A DNA stretch of 64,000 nt from Pseudomonas sp. G.S.17 (GCF_038096165.1 NZ_CP151076.1:1426001-1490000), one strand, 5' to 3'. Shown: positions 9,497 through 18,840, counted from the stretch's first letter. Numbers and translations: made by a program. The notes: a model not told the origin generated them from the letters alone.

Positions 9497-9583
9497 GAGA
9501 GCTGCAAGCCGCAAGCCCCAAGCTCCAAGCTAGAAGCCGATCGCTTTTACTTTGAGGCTCGTAGCTTGAGGCTTGCAGCTCAA
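9497..9583. repeat. REP-like inverted repeat between hom and thrC
   Basis: GAGCTGCAAGCC (9499-9510) and GGCTTGCAGCTC (9570-9581) are perfect inverted arms. Inner partial repeats such as CCAAGCT and AGCTTGAGGC lie between them. This is one of the Pseudomonas REP/REPIN types; it sits inside the hom-thrC unit and could act as an mRNA hairpin between the two genes. Confidence 0.75.
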
Positions 9584-9599
9584 ACCGAAGGTTTGACTT

Positions 9600-11009
9600 A
9601 TGCGCTATATCAGTACCCGCGGCCAAGCGCCGGCCCTGAATTTCGAAGACGTGCTGCTCACTGGCCTGGCCAGCGATGGCGGCCTGTATGTGCCGGAAAA
9701 CCTGCCGCGTTTCACTCAGGAAGAAATCGCTTCCTGGGCTGGCCTGCCTTATCACGAACTGGCTTTCCGCGTGATGCGCCCCTTCGTGACCGGCAGCATC
9801 CCGGATGCGGATTTCAAGAAGATCCTCGAAGAAACCTACGGCGTGTTTGCCCACAGTTCGGTGGCGCCGCTGCGTCAGTTGAACGGCAACGAATGGGTGC
9901 TGGAGCTGTTTCACGGCCCGACCCTGGCGTTCAAGGACTTCGCTCTGCAGCTGCTGGGTCGTCTGCTCGACTATGTGCTGGCCAAGCGTGGCGAGCGCGT
10001 CGTGATTCTGGGCGCCACGTCGGGCGATACCGGTTCGGCAGCGATTGAAGGCTGTCGTCGTTGCGACAACGTCGACATCTTCATCCTGCACCCCAACAAC
10101 CGGGTTTCGGACGTTCAGCGTCGGCAGATGACCACCATCTTCGGCGACAACATCCATAACATCGCCGTCGAAGGCAACTTCGACGACTGCCAGGAAATGG
10201 TCAAGAACAGCTTCGCTGATCAGGCTTTCCTCAAGGGCACGCGTCTGGTCGCGGTCAACTCGATCAACTGGGCGCGGATCATGGCCCAGATCGTCTACTA
10301 CTTCCACGCGGCCCTGCAGTTGGGTGGCCCGGCGCGTTCGGTGTCGTTCTCGGTGCCGACCGGCAACTTCGGCGACATCTTTGCCGGTTACCTGGCCCGC
10401 AACATGGGGCTGCCGATCAATCAGCTGATCGTCGCCACCAACCGCAACGACATCCTGCACCGCTTCATGAGCGGCAATCAGTACGTCAAGGAAACCCTGC
10501 ACGCCACGTTGTCGCCTTCGATGGACATCATGGTCTCGTCGAACTTCGAGCGTTTGCTGTTCGACATGCACGGTCGCAATGGCGCGGCCATTGCCGGTCT
10601 GATGGATACGTTCAAGCAAGGTGGCGGTTTCAGCGTTGAAGACGAACGCTGGACTGAAACCCGCAAGCTGTTCGACTCCCTGGCCGTCAGCGACGAGCAG
10701 ACCTGCGAAACCATCGCCGAGGTGTTTGCGCAAACGGGTGAGGTGCTGGACCCGCACACCGCCATCGGCGTCAAGGCGGCACGCGCCTGTCGTCGCAGCC
10801 TGGATACCCCGATGGTGATCCTCGGCACGGCTCATCCGGTCAAATTTCCCGAGGCAGTGGAGAAGGCGGGCGTAGGAAAAGCGCTTGAACTACCTGCACA
10901 TTTGTCTGATTTATTCGAGCGCGACGAACGCTGCACCGTCTTGCCAAATGACCTCAAAGCCATACAGGCCTTCGTCAGCCAGCATGGCAATCGCGGCAAA
11001 CCGTTGTAA
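9600..11009 (+). CDS. thrC: Threonine synthase
   Basis: This PLP enzyme converts O-phosphohomoserine to threonine. The protein is 469 residues, the size of the long (E. coli/yeast-type) class. Seen: the N-terminal start MRYISTRGQAPALNFEDVLL, the PLP-lysine motif LAFKDFALQ near residue 112, the phosphate-binding GATSGDTGSAA near 139, and SVPTGNFGDIFAGY near 253. It follows hom after a REP hairpin; the ribosome binding site is GAAGG upstream of 9600. Confidence 0.97.
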   Translation: MRYISTRGQAPALNFEDVLLTGLASDGGLYVPENLPRFTQEEIASWAGLPYHELAFRVMRPFVTGSIPDADFKKILEETYGVFAHSSVAPLRQLNGNEWVLELFHGPTLAFKDFALQLLGRLLDYVLAKRGERVVILGATSGDTGSAAIEGCRRCDNVDIFILHPNNRVSDVQRRQMTTIFGDNIHNIAVEGNFDDCQEMVKNSFADQAFLKGTRLVAVNSINWARIMAQIVYYFHAALQLGGPARSVSFSVPTGNFGDIFAGYLARNMGLPINQLIVATNRNDILHRFMSGNQYVKETLHATLSPSMDIMVSSNFERLLFDMHGRNGAAIAGLMDTFKQGGGFSVEDERWTETRKLFDSLAVSDEQTCETIAEVFAQTGEVLDPHTAIGVKAARACRRSLDTPMVILGTAHPVKFPEAVEKAGVGKALELPAHLSDLFERDERCTVLPNDLKAIQAFVSQHGNRGKPL

Positions 11010-11031
11010 CGGTATCGTTGTGTAACAACTT

Positions 11032-11059
11032 AAGGCCCGCCACCCGGCGGGCCTTCTCA
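11032..11059 (+). terminator. Terminator after thrC
   Basis: AAGGCCCGCC (11032-11041) pairs with GGCGGGCCTT (11046-11055) and is followed by a T-containing tail. It separates the threonine genes from the sensor kinase. Confidence 0.75.
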
Positions 11060-11112
11060 TTTCCGCATGCCAAACTTTGAGGGTTAAGAACCTTGCGGAT
11101 GAGTCAGTTTTA

Positions 11113-14100
11113 GTGAAAGAAGCAAACAGTGCGCGTGCTTTAAAGGCACCCGGCCATGCAGCGAACAGGCGCGTATTTCACGCGGTTCTCTTGTCGATAT
11201 TGCTGCTGCTCAGTCAAAGGGCGTTCGCCGCCCAAAGCCTGCCGTTCAATCTTGTGGCGCCTTTCGTGGTGCTCGAACCCTTGGCGCTCGGTATTGCGGA
11301 TCGCCAATGGCTGCAGCAGCGCAAAAAATTGCGCGTCGGTATTTCCATTGCTGACTATGAACCCATCGACATCACCAGCGACCACAACCGCTACCAGGGA
11401 ATCAGCGCCGATTACCTGAGCCTGATTGGCAGCAAGCTGGGTACGACGATTGAGGTCGTGGGTTTTGCGAAAAGGCACGAAGCGGTTGTCGCATTACGCA
11501 ACGGGACGATTGATGTCCTGACCAGCGCCAACGGCTACGAGCGCGGACTGAGCGGGCTGGCCTATTCAAGCGACTATATGCCGGACCGTTCGTTTGTCAT
11601 TGGGCGGGGCTCCGACACGGCACTGCCGGCCAATCTGGCCGGAAAAAAGATCGTATTGCTGGACGGCTATGCCGATGACCATGTCGTGCATACGACCTAT
11701 CCTGACAGCGAGATCATTCTTGCTCCGAACCTGTTCAGTGCCCTGGAAGCCTTGAGTCACGGTGAAGCCGATGCCTTCATTGGCAACGAAGTGATCGCGC
11801 GTTCCTACATTGCCTTGCATCCGTATCTGGATTTCCAGATCAAGTTCGAAAGCACGCTGCCGCCGATGGGCTTCGCGTTTGCGGTTCGTGATGACCAGAA
11901 GCGGCTGTTATCGCTGATCAACGAAGCGCTGGCCAGCCTCGGTGCGGCGCTTAACCGGGAAATTCTCGGACGCTGGACGTTGGGCCTGGGGTCTGATGTG
12001 AATGGCCAGCGTATAACGCTGAGCAATGCCGAAAGAAAATGGATCGTCAAACACCCCAATGTCACGGTGGCCACCAGTCAGCACCCGCCCTATATCTACA
12101 AAGACGCGAACGGCCAGTGGGTGGGTTTGAATATCGATATCCTGGCGAGAATCTCGCGTCTGACCGGCCTGCAATTCGTTCATACGGAAGTCGCTTCAAC
12201 CCGGGCGACCTTGAACCTGCTGCAAAGCGCTCACGCCGATATGAATACCACCCTGGCGGAGAACAACGAGCGCAGGAAAATCCTCGATTTCACCTACGCC
12301 TTTGGTGGCAACAGTTGGGTGTTCGTGGTGCGCGCAGACAGCGAGTCGCCTGTTTCCCTGAAGGATCTGACCGGGCGCGCGCTGGCATTGCCCGCCCGGC
12401 ATGCGCTGGAAGAAGTCATCCGGCGCGAGTATCCCGACGTCAAGTTGCGCCAGGTGGCGAATTACGAAGAGGCGCGTCAGCAGGTCGCCAACGGTCAGGC
12501 CGATGCCACTCTGCAGAATGAAGCGGGCGCTCATCTGAATCTGCCTGACACACTCAAGGTCGGGCGCAGCGTCGATGGCCGCTGGTCGCCGGATCGTTTT
12601 TCGGTGATCAAGGCCCAGCCCGAATTGCTGAGCATTCTGAACAAGGCCCTTGAGGAGTTTCCAGTACCGGAAATGCGCGCTATTCGCATGAAATGGCTCG
12701 GTGCGGTGGTCCCGCAGCCTTCTCTCTGGAACCGGATTCCGGCCTGGGTTTACTGGGTGCTGGTGCTGGCATTGCTCATCGGCATGGTTTCGCTGATCTG
12801 GAGCAGCCGCCTGAAGATTCAGATTCGCCAGCGTGAGAAAGCCGAAGAAGCGCTCAACGATCAACTCGCGTTCAAACATGCGCTGCTCAACGGCATACCC
12901 AACCCGATTTACGTACGTGATCTCATGGGCCGTCTGGTTTCCTGCAACAGCAGCTACGAAGCAAGTTTCGGGGTCAGTTTCGAGCAGATGAATGGGCGGC
13001 GTCTAATTGATGTCGACGTGATTCCCCAAGAAAGCGCGCAGCAACTGCATGCTGATTACCTGACATTGCTGGAAACTCGTAAACCGGTGTTCGTGGACCG
13101 CAGCATGCAGCTGGTCGACAGACGGATTGACGCCCGGCAATGGACCGTGCCGTTTTTCCGTGCCGACGGTCAGCTGCAAGGTCTGCTGGGTGGGTGGATC
13201 GATATCAGTGACCGCAAACTGCTGGAATCCCGGTTGCAGGAAGCCCGGCAGCAGGCCGATCGGGCCAGCGAGGCCAAGAGTGCGTTTCTGGCCAGCATGA
13301 GTCACGAAATCCGTACGCCGATGGGGGCGATCATCGGCTTGCTGGAGCTGGAACGGGAAAAAGCGCTGCGTCTCGGCCAGGCGCCATCTCAAGGTCTGGA
13401 AACCGCCTTTCGGTCGGCAACGGAGTTGGTCGAATTGATCGGCGAAAGCCTCGATCTGGCAAAAATCGAAGCGGGAAGTCTGCAGTTGAACCTGGCCGTG
13501 GTGGCTTTGCAGCCATTCATTGCGGACATCCTTCAGCTGTTCGCGGCTCAGGCCGCCGAAAAAGGCCTGGACCTGTCCCTGGATTTCGCCGAAAGAGCCC
13601 AGGGCTTCTATCAGCTGGACCCGCTGCGTCTGCGTCAGGTTCTGCACAATCTGCTGGCTAACGCCTTGAAATTTACCGATCAGGGCTCCGTGGTTCTGGG
13701 CATCGACGCCACACCCCATGACGCTGATTCGGTGCAATTGCACATCAGCGTTCGTGACTCCGGTGTCGGAATCAGCCCCGAGCAGCAAAGGGAGTTGTTC
13801 CAGCCATTCGTCCAGGGCAGCGAAGAGATCGCCGGCACTTATGGCGGAACAGGGTTGGGACTGAGTATCTGTAAGCAACTGGTCGAGTTGATGGGCGGCA
13901 AGATCAGTCTGTCCAGCGAGCAGGGACAAGGCGGCACTGAAATTAACGTAGACGTCCCGGTCAAGTGTGGTGCGCAAGTGCCCGCCACTCCGATCTCAAC
14001 GCCGACTCAGACGCCGACGGTACGCTGTCTGCGTCTGTTGGTCGTCGACGATCTTTCCGCGAATCGTCTGGTATTGACTCAACAACTGGAATTTCTCGGT

Positions 14101-14742
14101 CATCAGGTCGTGGCGGTTGAAGGGGGTGGGCCAGCGCTGAAACTGTGGCGTGAGGAGGCGTTCGATCTGCTGCTCACCGATTGCAACATGCCCGGAATGA
14201 CCGGTTATCAGCTGGCCGAGGCGATTCGGTTGTTGGAAAGCCGGGAGCAACGTCGGCGTAACCCGATCATCGGCTGTACCGCCAACGCCTTGCTGGGAGA
14301 AGAGCAGCGTTGCATTGCCGCAGGTATGGATACGGTCATCGTGAAACCGGTTTCGCTTGAGCAACTGGCTCGGCTCCTCGCGGCCCATGCGCCGCCACTG
14401 AGCTTCGATATGGACGCGTTAAGACGCCTGACCCAGGCCAACCATGAGCAAATGCAACGCATGCTTGCCGAACTCTGCAGAAACCTGGATCAGGAGCAGG
14501 GTTTGATTCAGCAGGCTGTTGAACGGCACGACTGGAAGGCCTTGAGCGCCATCACGCACCGTTTGAAGGGCGCTGCCTGTCTGGTTGATGCTGTCGAGCT
14601 GGCCAGAGCCTGCGCTGCCGTTGACGAACAGGCACGCGATGAGTCGGAGGCCGCCCTGATTGAGCACTGGCCAATTCTGCAGCGGTCTATGCTTCGCTTA
14701 AGAGCCGACATCATTTTGCAGCTGGATCAGTCCCCCATTTAG
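11113..14742 (+). CDS. BvgS/RocS1-like hybrid sensor histidine kinase
   Basis: This is an unorthodox multidomain sensor kinase. The order seen is: N-terminal hydrophobic leader (about residues 24-40); two periplasmic solute-binding-type (SBP_bac_3) domains at about 65-290 and 305-535; one membrane segment at 546-565; a PAS domain at about 590-690; HisKA with the phospho-histidine in SMSHEIRTP (His731); HATPase_c with DSGVGIS and GGTGLGLSICKQL; a receiver domain with Asp1023 in LLTDCNMPG; and a C-terminal Hpt domain with His1149 in ITHRLKGAA. This is the layout of Bordetella BvgS and Pseudomonas RocS1/SadS. The start is uncertain: GTG 11113 is preferred, and TTG 11077 is possible. The next gene is an EAL response regulator, and a BvgA-like regulator is convergent, so the three probably form one phosphorelay. 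The ligand is unknown. Confidence 0.88.
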   Translation: MKEANSARALKAPGHAANRRVFHAVLLSILLLLSQRAFAAQSLPFNLVAPFVVLEPLALGIADRQWLQQRKKLRVGISIADYEPIDITSDHNRYQGISADYLSLIGSKLGTTIEVVGFAKRHEAVVALRNGTIDVLTSANGYERGLSGLAYSSDYMPDRSFVIGRGSDTALPANLAGKKIVLLDGYADDHVVHTTYPDSEIILAPNLFSALEALSHGEADAFIGNEVIARSYIALHPYLDFQIKFESTLPPMGFAFAVRDDQKRLLSLINEALASLGAALNREILGRWTLGLGSDVNGQRITLSNAERKWIVKHPNVTVATSQHPPYIYKDANGQWVGLNIDILARISRLTGLQFVHTEVASTRATLNLLQSAHADMNTTLAENNERRKILDFTYAFGGNSWVFVVRADSESPVSLKDLTGRALALPARHALEEVIRREYPDVKLRQVANYEEARQQVANGQADATLQNEAGAHLNLPDTLKVGRSVDGRWSPDRFSVIKAQPELLSILNKALEEFPVPEMRAIRMKWLGAVVPQPSLWNRIPAWVYWVLVLALLIGMVSLIWSSRLKIQIRQREKAEEALNDQLAFKHALLNGIPNPIYVRDLMGRLVSCNSSYEASFGVSFEQMNGRRLIDVDVIPQESAQQLHADYLTLLETRKPVFVDRSMQLVDRRIDARQWTVPFFRADGQLQGLLGGWIDISDRKLLESRLQEARQQADRASEAKSAFLASMSHEIRTPMGAIIGLLELEREKALRLGQAPSQGLETAFRSATELVELIGESLDLAKIEAGSLQLNLAVVALQPFIADILQLFAAQAAEKGLDLSLDFAERAQGFYQLDPLRLRQVLHNLLANALKFTDQGSVVLGIDATPHDADSVQLHISVRDSGVGISPEQQRELFQPFVQGSEEIAGTYGGTGLGLSICKQLVELMGGKISLSSEQGQGGTEINVDVPVKCGAQVPATPISTPTQTPTVRCLRLLVVDDLSANRLVLTQQLEFLGHQVVAVEGGGPALKLWREEAFDLLLTDCNMPGMTGYQLAEAIRLLESREQRRRNPIIGCTANALLGEEQRCIAAGMDTVIVKPVSLEQLARLLAAHAPPLSFDMDALRRLTQANHEQMQRMLAELCRNLDQEQGLIQQAVERHDWKALSAITHRLKGAACLVDAVELARACAAVDEQARDESEAALIEHWPILQRSMLRLRADIILQLDQSPI

Positions 14743-14824
14743 GACATGTCCTATAGGGCGCAGAGAAGCGGCTGGTTAAAGTACAGGGCATTCGGCCAGG
14801 CGGCCTGGAGTCAGGAAACCAATC

Positions 14825-16102
14825 GTGCGTTCACTTACCGTATTGATACTCGAAGACAACCCTTTCCAGCTGATGGCGTTGCATCAAATGCTCAACGCCA
14901 ATCAGATTTTCGATGTGCTCACCGCTCCCAGTGTTGCTCAGGCGCGGCAGTCGTTGAACAAGCGCGGCGGGGTAGACATTGCAATCTGCGATCTGATGAT
15001 GGAAGGGCCTGATGGTCTGGAGTTGATTCGTCATCTGGCCCTGAGCGGTCAGGCGCGTGCCGTGATCATCCTCAGCAGCACCGAGCCCAGCGTTCAGGAA
15101 AGCGTTGCGCAGCTGGCTCGTCAGCAGGGCATCGCGGTGCTGGGCTGCCTGCAAAAACCGGCGTCGACAGTTGCTATCGGCGAGCTGCTGGAGGCCTACG
15201 ATGCGCTGCCGGATGCTTGCGATGAACCGTTGCCAACGCCCCGCCCCGCCCTGAGCTTCGAGGAGTTGTACTCGGCGGCACAGCACGGGCCAATCGATTT
15301 GGCGGTGTTGTCCGAGCAATGGGTCGCCTGTTATCAGCCCAAGGTCAGCCTGTCCGGCAAAGTGCTCGGCGTGGAAGCACTGGTGCGCTGGCGGCATCCG
15401 GAATACGGGTTGTTGACCCCCGACCGCTTCATGCCCGCCCTGGAAAGCGCGGCGTTGATGGTGCCGTTGACCTGGCGGGTGTTTGGTTTGGCGCTGAAGC
15501 TGTCGGCGGATACATTGTGCGAGCAGGGCGAGGCGTTGCCGGTGGCGGTCAATATCACGCCGCAAATGCTTGAACTGCCCGATTTTGCTGAACAGGTGCT
15601 CGCCCGGCTGATGCACTTCGGATTACCCGCTCATATCCTGACCCTGGAAATCGTTGAGCAGGCCGCTCCCGAGCCTGCAACCTGGCAAGTGGAAGGCCTG
15701 CTGCGTTTGCGGATGCATGGCTGCAAGCTGTCCATCGATGATTTTGGTACCGGCGCGTCGAACCTTGAACGGCTGCTGCAACTGCCTTTCACCGAGCTCA
15801 AGCTGCCCGCTGAATTTGTGCGCGACATGGCAGACGACTCGCGCAAGAGTGCCGTGGTCGCTGGCGCATTGCTGATCGCCCGGAGGATGTCACTGGAAGT
15901 GGTGTTCGAGGGGGTTGAGTCAATGGATGACTTCTATTCGGTGATGGCGCTGGGCGGTGCATCCCTGCAAGGCTATTTCATCTCCCGGCCGTTGCTGGTG
16001 CACGATGTGCTGCCCTGGATTACCGAGCGCAGGGGCCTGGAAGCCAGTCAGATCTGGCCGCAAAATGCGCTCAGCCGAGACCATTCTCCTGCAGGTAAAT
16101 GA
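14825..16102 (+). CDS. RocR-like response regulator with EAL phosphodiesterase domain
   Basis: This is a 425-residue receiver-EAL protein predicted to hydrolyse cyclic-di-GMP when signalled by the adjacent kinase. The receiver domain (1-125) has the phospho-acceptor Asp56 in AICDLMMEG. The EAL domain (about 150-400) looks active: the EAL glutamate is in VEALVRWRHP (Glu184), and further metal or catalytic residues lie in VAVNITP, LTLEIVE, LSIDDFGTG, LKLPAEF and VVFEGVES. The size and layout match P. aeruginosa RocR/SadR. Translation starts at GTG 14825 behind CAGGA. It lies 82 bases after the sensor kinase, and its end overlaps the convergent LuxR-type gene by 32 bases. Confidence 0.9.
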   Translation: MRSLTVLILEDNPFQLMALHQMLNANQIFDVLTAPSVAQARQSLNKRGGVDIAICDLMMEGPDGLELIRHLALSGQARAVIILSSTEPSVQESVAQLARQQGIAVLGCLQKPASTVAIGELLEAYDALPDACDEPLPTPRPALSFEELYSAAQHGPIDLAVLSEQWVACYQPKVSLSGKVLGVEALVRWRHPEYGLLTPDRFMPALESAALMVPLTWRVFGLALKLSADTLCEQGEALPVAVNITPQMLELPDFAEQVLARLMHFGLPAHILTLEIVEQAAPEPATWQVEGLLRLRMHGCKLSIDDFGTGASNLERLLQLPFTELKLPAEFVRDMADDSRKSAVVAGALLIARRMSLEVVFEGVESMDDFYSVMALGGASLQGYFISRPLLVHDVLPWITERRGLEASQIWPQNALSRDHSPAGK

Positions 16103-16736
16103 ACAGCGCGGCCTCATTTGCCAAACCCAGTTTGCGCATCGCGTTGATTTTTTGTGCACTTACGGTTTGCTTGCTGCGATTCAGTTGCAGAGCGATCCCG
16201 CCGATGGTCACTCCCGCTGCGAGCAGTCTTATGACTTCCAGTTCGCGCGGTGACAGAGGTCTTGCGGTCCCGTTCAGGTCATGGTCGGCGCCTTCCAGCA
16301 TGATCTGGCGCACGGAGTCGGCGATATACAGATGTTTGCGGCGCACGTTGGCGATGGCGGCAGGCAGTTCGCCGGCGACACTGGCCTTGCTCAGCAGCCC
16401 CTGGACTTTCAGATCGAGAATCGCTCGAAACAACGCGGCGTTGTTGAGCATGGTGACCACGACGATGGGTAGCGCCGGAAAGTCCCGGCGGATTTTCTGC
16501 AACAGCCGCAGGCCGTCGTTGTGATGCTCGTCGGGCATCATGAAGTCCGTCACCAGCACATCAGCTTCAACCCGCCGAAGGATCTCCAGCAGCTCATCCG
16601 GATTACTGGCCTGGGCGATGACTTTCGCGCAGTTGTTCTGCTCCAGCACCACCCGCAAACCGATGAGAAAGATGGGATGGTCGTCGGCCAGGATGATGCG
16701 CAAGGATTTCTCGGCGTGAGCGCTCACAATGTTCAT
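16071..16736 (-). CDS. RocA1/BvgA-like LuxR-family response regulator
   Basis: This is a transcription factor with an N-terminal receiver (about residues 10-125; acidic pocket ILADDHP, phospho-Asp in LVTDFMMPD) and a C-terminal LuxR/FixJ helix-turn-helix (about 160-215, LSPRELEVIRLLAAG to KQTVSAQKINAMRKLGL). It resembles BvgA, RcsB and Pseudomonas RocA1/SadA. The ATG at 16734-16736 (MNIVSAHAEK) is preferred; an ATG nine codons upstream is preceded directly by AAGGGG and is an alternative. The gene is convergent with the EAL regulator, and their ends overlap at 16071-16102. The sensor kinase two genes away is the likely phosphodonor. A BvgA-like heptamer site lies upstream at 16875-16888. Confidence 0.9.
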   Translation of the reverse strand: MNIVSAHAEKSLRIILADDHPIFLIGLRVVLEQNNCAKVIAQASNPDELLEILRRVEADVLVTDFMMPDEHHNDGLRLLQKIRRDFPALPIVVVTMLNNAALFRAILDLKVQGLLSKASVAGELPAAIANVRRKHLYIADSVRQIMLEGADHDLNGTARPLSPRELEVIRLLAAGVTIGGIALQLNRSKQTVSAQKINAMRKLGLANEAALFIYLQENGLG

Positions 16737-17134
16737 TCCAATTGATGGCGTATCGGGGCACATCCCCTTGAGCGGCGGCGGGTTGCGCGGTCCTTGGTTC
16801 GATTAGATATCAGGAACCGACACGCTGCGGCTTCATGGCGGGAGAAGTCTGCGTAGGAACAGGTCGTGATTCTCCGCGAAATTTCCTACAGTTTGTTTGC
16901 GGCGGCCTCACGCTGTTGCGGCAGCAAACTTTTTCCCGCTGACCCTCTACCGGCTGTACCAGCCCCCCGTGAATAAATTCGCGCCTGCGGAGCGGTTTTT
17001 TCTCTGTCACATTCAGCTGGCATGCTCAAGTGCTCGGTGAGTTGCACCCTCTGGTCAAGCAATAAGAACTTTCTGATGACGCCGATGGTCATTGATAAGC
17101 ACCTTTGAATTCAAACTGTTGAGTGGTGATCTAG
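16737..17134. other. Divergent regulatory gap between the LuxR-type gene and DUF3509
   Basis: This 398-bp gap holds no convincing gene. It contains the BvgA-like site at 16875-16888, a degenerate REP-like stretch near 16950-16985, and should carry the start signals of the leftward regulator and the rightward DUF3509 gene. I could not fix either promoter with confidence. Confidence 0.5.
16875..16888 (-). promoter_or_regulatory. BvgA-like heptamer site upstream of the rocA1-like gene
   Basis: TTTCCTA (16882-16888) is a perfect match to the TTTCCTA heptamer known for Bordetella BvgA. It abuts CGCGAAA, a weak inverted partner. The site lies about 140 bases upstream of the LuxR-type regulator start, so autoregulation is possible. 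The assignment rests on motif similarity only. Confidence 0.4.
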
Positions 17135-17431
17135 ATGGAAAATATCAGCTTGCTGCTAAGTCAGGCTCTGGCCCCTTACCAAGCCCACCTTGGGCCGGCC
17201 GGACCTCAGGGTGAGCGTTTGGTCTCGCTCAAGGATGCCACTGGATCGGTGGTGATCAAGCGCGTTTTCAGCGCAGCGCAACTGGGTGACAAACGCCAGC
17301 TGACGGACGTGGTCGACGGTTTGCGCCGTGATCTGATGGTTGCCGAGGGGCGAATAGAGCCTTCTGTGATCGCCGCAATGCGTCATGCAGCGTTGAGTCG
17401 CCCGTTTATCTCGTCTCCGGTTTTTGTTTAA
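17135..17431 (+). CDS. DUF3509 domain-containing protein
   Basis: This is a 98-residue protein of the Pseudomonas DUF3509 family. Seen: a short amphipathic N-terminus, then SGSVVIKRVFS-type strand residues and a helical C-terminal half (LTDVVDGLRRDLMVAEG). There is no signal peptide or membrane segment. Members occur in many copies in Pseudomonas genomes, and their function is unknown. It stands alone between a large regulatory gap and a strong terminator. Confidence 0.8.
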   Translation: MENISLLLSQALAPYQAHLGPAGPQGERLVSLKDATGSVVIKRVFSAAQLGDKRQLTDVVDGLRRDLMVAEGRIEPSVIAAMRHAALSRPFISSPVFV

Positions 17432-17541
17432 CCTGTTCGGGAACCTTATGGTGGCCGTACGCTCTGATTAATTACGGCAGGTTCAAACATTGTGCTCCGG
17501 TGATTGATGCCTGCCGTACTGGTCCCGATGGACCACGGTTT

Positions 17542-17581
17542 ACCCCGAGTAGTCTCCCCGCTGCTCGGGGTTTCTTTTTTT
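17542..17581. terminator. Bidirectional terminator between DUF3509 and the solute-binding protein gene
   Basis: ACCCCGAG (17542-17549) pairs with CTCGGGGT (17564-17571) and is followed by TTCTTTTTTT. It lies between two convergent genes and can serve both. Confidence 0.85.
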
Positions 17582-17613
17582 CAGGGCCGCACATTCTTGC
17601 CGCCCGCCGGTAG

Positions 17614-18507
17614 TTACCGCAGTTCATCCTCAAAGAATGCCTTGGCATCCTGCAGATACTCTTCACGCTGGCCGTTAGGCAGCCATTGCGCGTACAGCCC
17701 GATCAGGCTGGTCTTGCGCAGCACCCGCATCTCCCGATTGATGATCTCCATGGCCTGCTGGCCTCGGGGGGAGTTCGAGCAGCCGACATGGGTGAATTGA
17801 TATTTGGGCGTGCCCTTGACCGGCAGGAATGTCAGCTCCTCCTCGACAATGCCTTGCTGGCGGGCCTGATAAAGCGCTTCGGGCCAATAGCTGATCAAGG
17901 CTTGCAAGCGACCCAGGCGTTCCATTTGCAGCAGGCTGCCGATGGCGTCGTTGCCGTAATGCAGATTGAGTTCATTGGCTGGAGTATCACGCAGGATCCG
18001 GTCGATGACCGGTCCGTAGCTCCGTTCGGCAACCACGCCGAGCTTGATCGTGCTGCTATTGAGCAACGCCGCCAGATCGATCTGGTTCTCGGACATGAAC
18101 GGCTTGAAGCTGTCCATGTCGTCCTGACGCACCACCAGGCCATTGCTGCGCACTGCGTAGGTGGGGATCGAAAACAGCAGGTTTTTCGCCCGCTCGGCGG
18201 TCCAGAGCAGCATCGGATCACAGGTAAACGACGACTTGTCGAGCAGCATCTGCATGCCTCTGGCGCGATTCACGCGCATCAGCAGATGCTCGTATTCCGG
18301 CATTCGGGCGATCAGCAGCGGCATCAGCCTGTCGATAGCGCCCTGACCCTGTTGCGGTCCGGAGAAGATGGTCACTGGCGGCATGTCGCGCAACAGCCAG
18401 ATCAACGTTTCTTTCCCCTGACTGCTGGAGGGCAAGGCACACAGCGTCAGCAAGGCCAGTAAAGAAGCCATGCAGGACCTGGCGGGCAGTGCGCTGCAAT
18501 AAGGCAT
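17614..18507 (-). CDS. Periplasmic solute-binding-like protein (TIGR02285 type)
   Basis: The product resembles extracellular solute-binding proteins of family 3 and the proteobacterial TIGR02285 group. The ATG at 18505-18507, behind GGAAGA, gives 297 residues with a signal peptide (SCMASLLALLTLCALPSSSQG). The mature part starts KETLIWLLRDMPPVTI and has a bilobed-type pattern. No transporter genes adjoin it, so it may be an orphan binding protein or a sensor accessory. The frame is open 60 codons further upstream, but that part is not protein-like. The ligand is unknown. Confidence 0.75.
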   Translation of the reverse strand: MPYCSALPARSCMASLLALLTLCALPSSSQGKETLIWLLRDMPPVTIFSGPQQGQGAIDRLMPLLIARMPEYEHLLMRVNRARGMQMLLDKSSFTCDPMLLWTAERAKNLLFSIPTYAVRSNGLVVRQDDMDSFKPFMSENQIDLAALLNSSTIKLGVVAERSYGPVIDRILRDTPANELNLHYGNDAIGSLLQMERLGRLQALISYWPEALYQARQQGIVEEELTFLPVKGTPKYQFTHVGCSNSPRGQQAMEIINREMRVLRKTSLIGLYAQWLPNGQREEYLQDAKAFFEDELR

Positions 18508-18840
18508 TCGCGAATGTCTTCCCCGAGAAGTGGCTGAGTATAGGACGGTAAAAAAGACCGTGGTGTGATCGGCGTTTGAAACAGACATATTCAGCAACAA
18601 TACCGGCAGTGGCGCCGAGGATATCGCTTTTTTTGATTGAATATCAAAGCGTTGAAACCAATGAGGGCCAATTGAACCAATGTGCATGACAGTGGCCTGG
18701 ATTTCCAGTGATTCGCTGTCTTACAGGTCCACCACAAAGGTTCAGCGCGACTTGCCGTCAGTTGGTCGGCCGGCTTTGGTCGTTCAATGGGGCTGCATCG
18801 GGTAGACTTGCCGCCTTTCCCCGCATCTAGAAGCCCGTTC
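18508..18840. other. Divergent gap between the solute-binding gene and yaeQ
   Basis: No gene is visible in these 333 bases. The stretch should hold the two divergent promoters. It is somewhat AT-richer near 18540-18680, and I could not identify confident -10/-35 pairs. Confidence 0.45.

Noticed and set aside
8220..10835. An 871-codon open frame antisense to hom and thrC
   Set aside because: It covers two well-recognised enzymes on the other strand, has a histidine/arginine/valine-rich shadow composition and matches no known protein; a high-GC antisense shadow.
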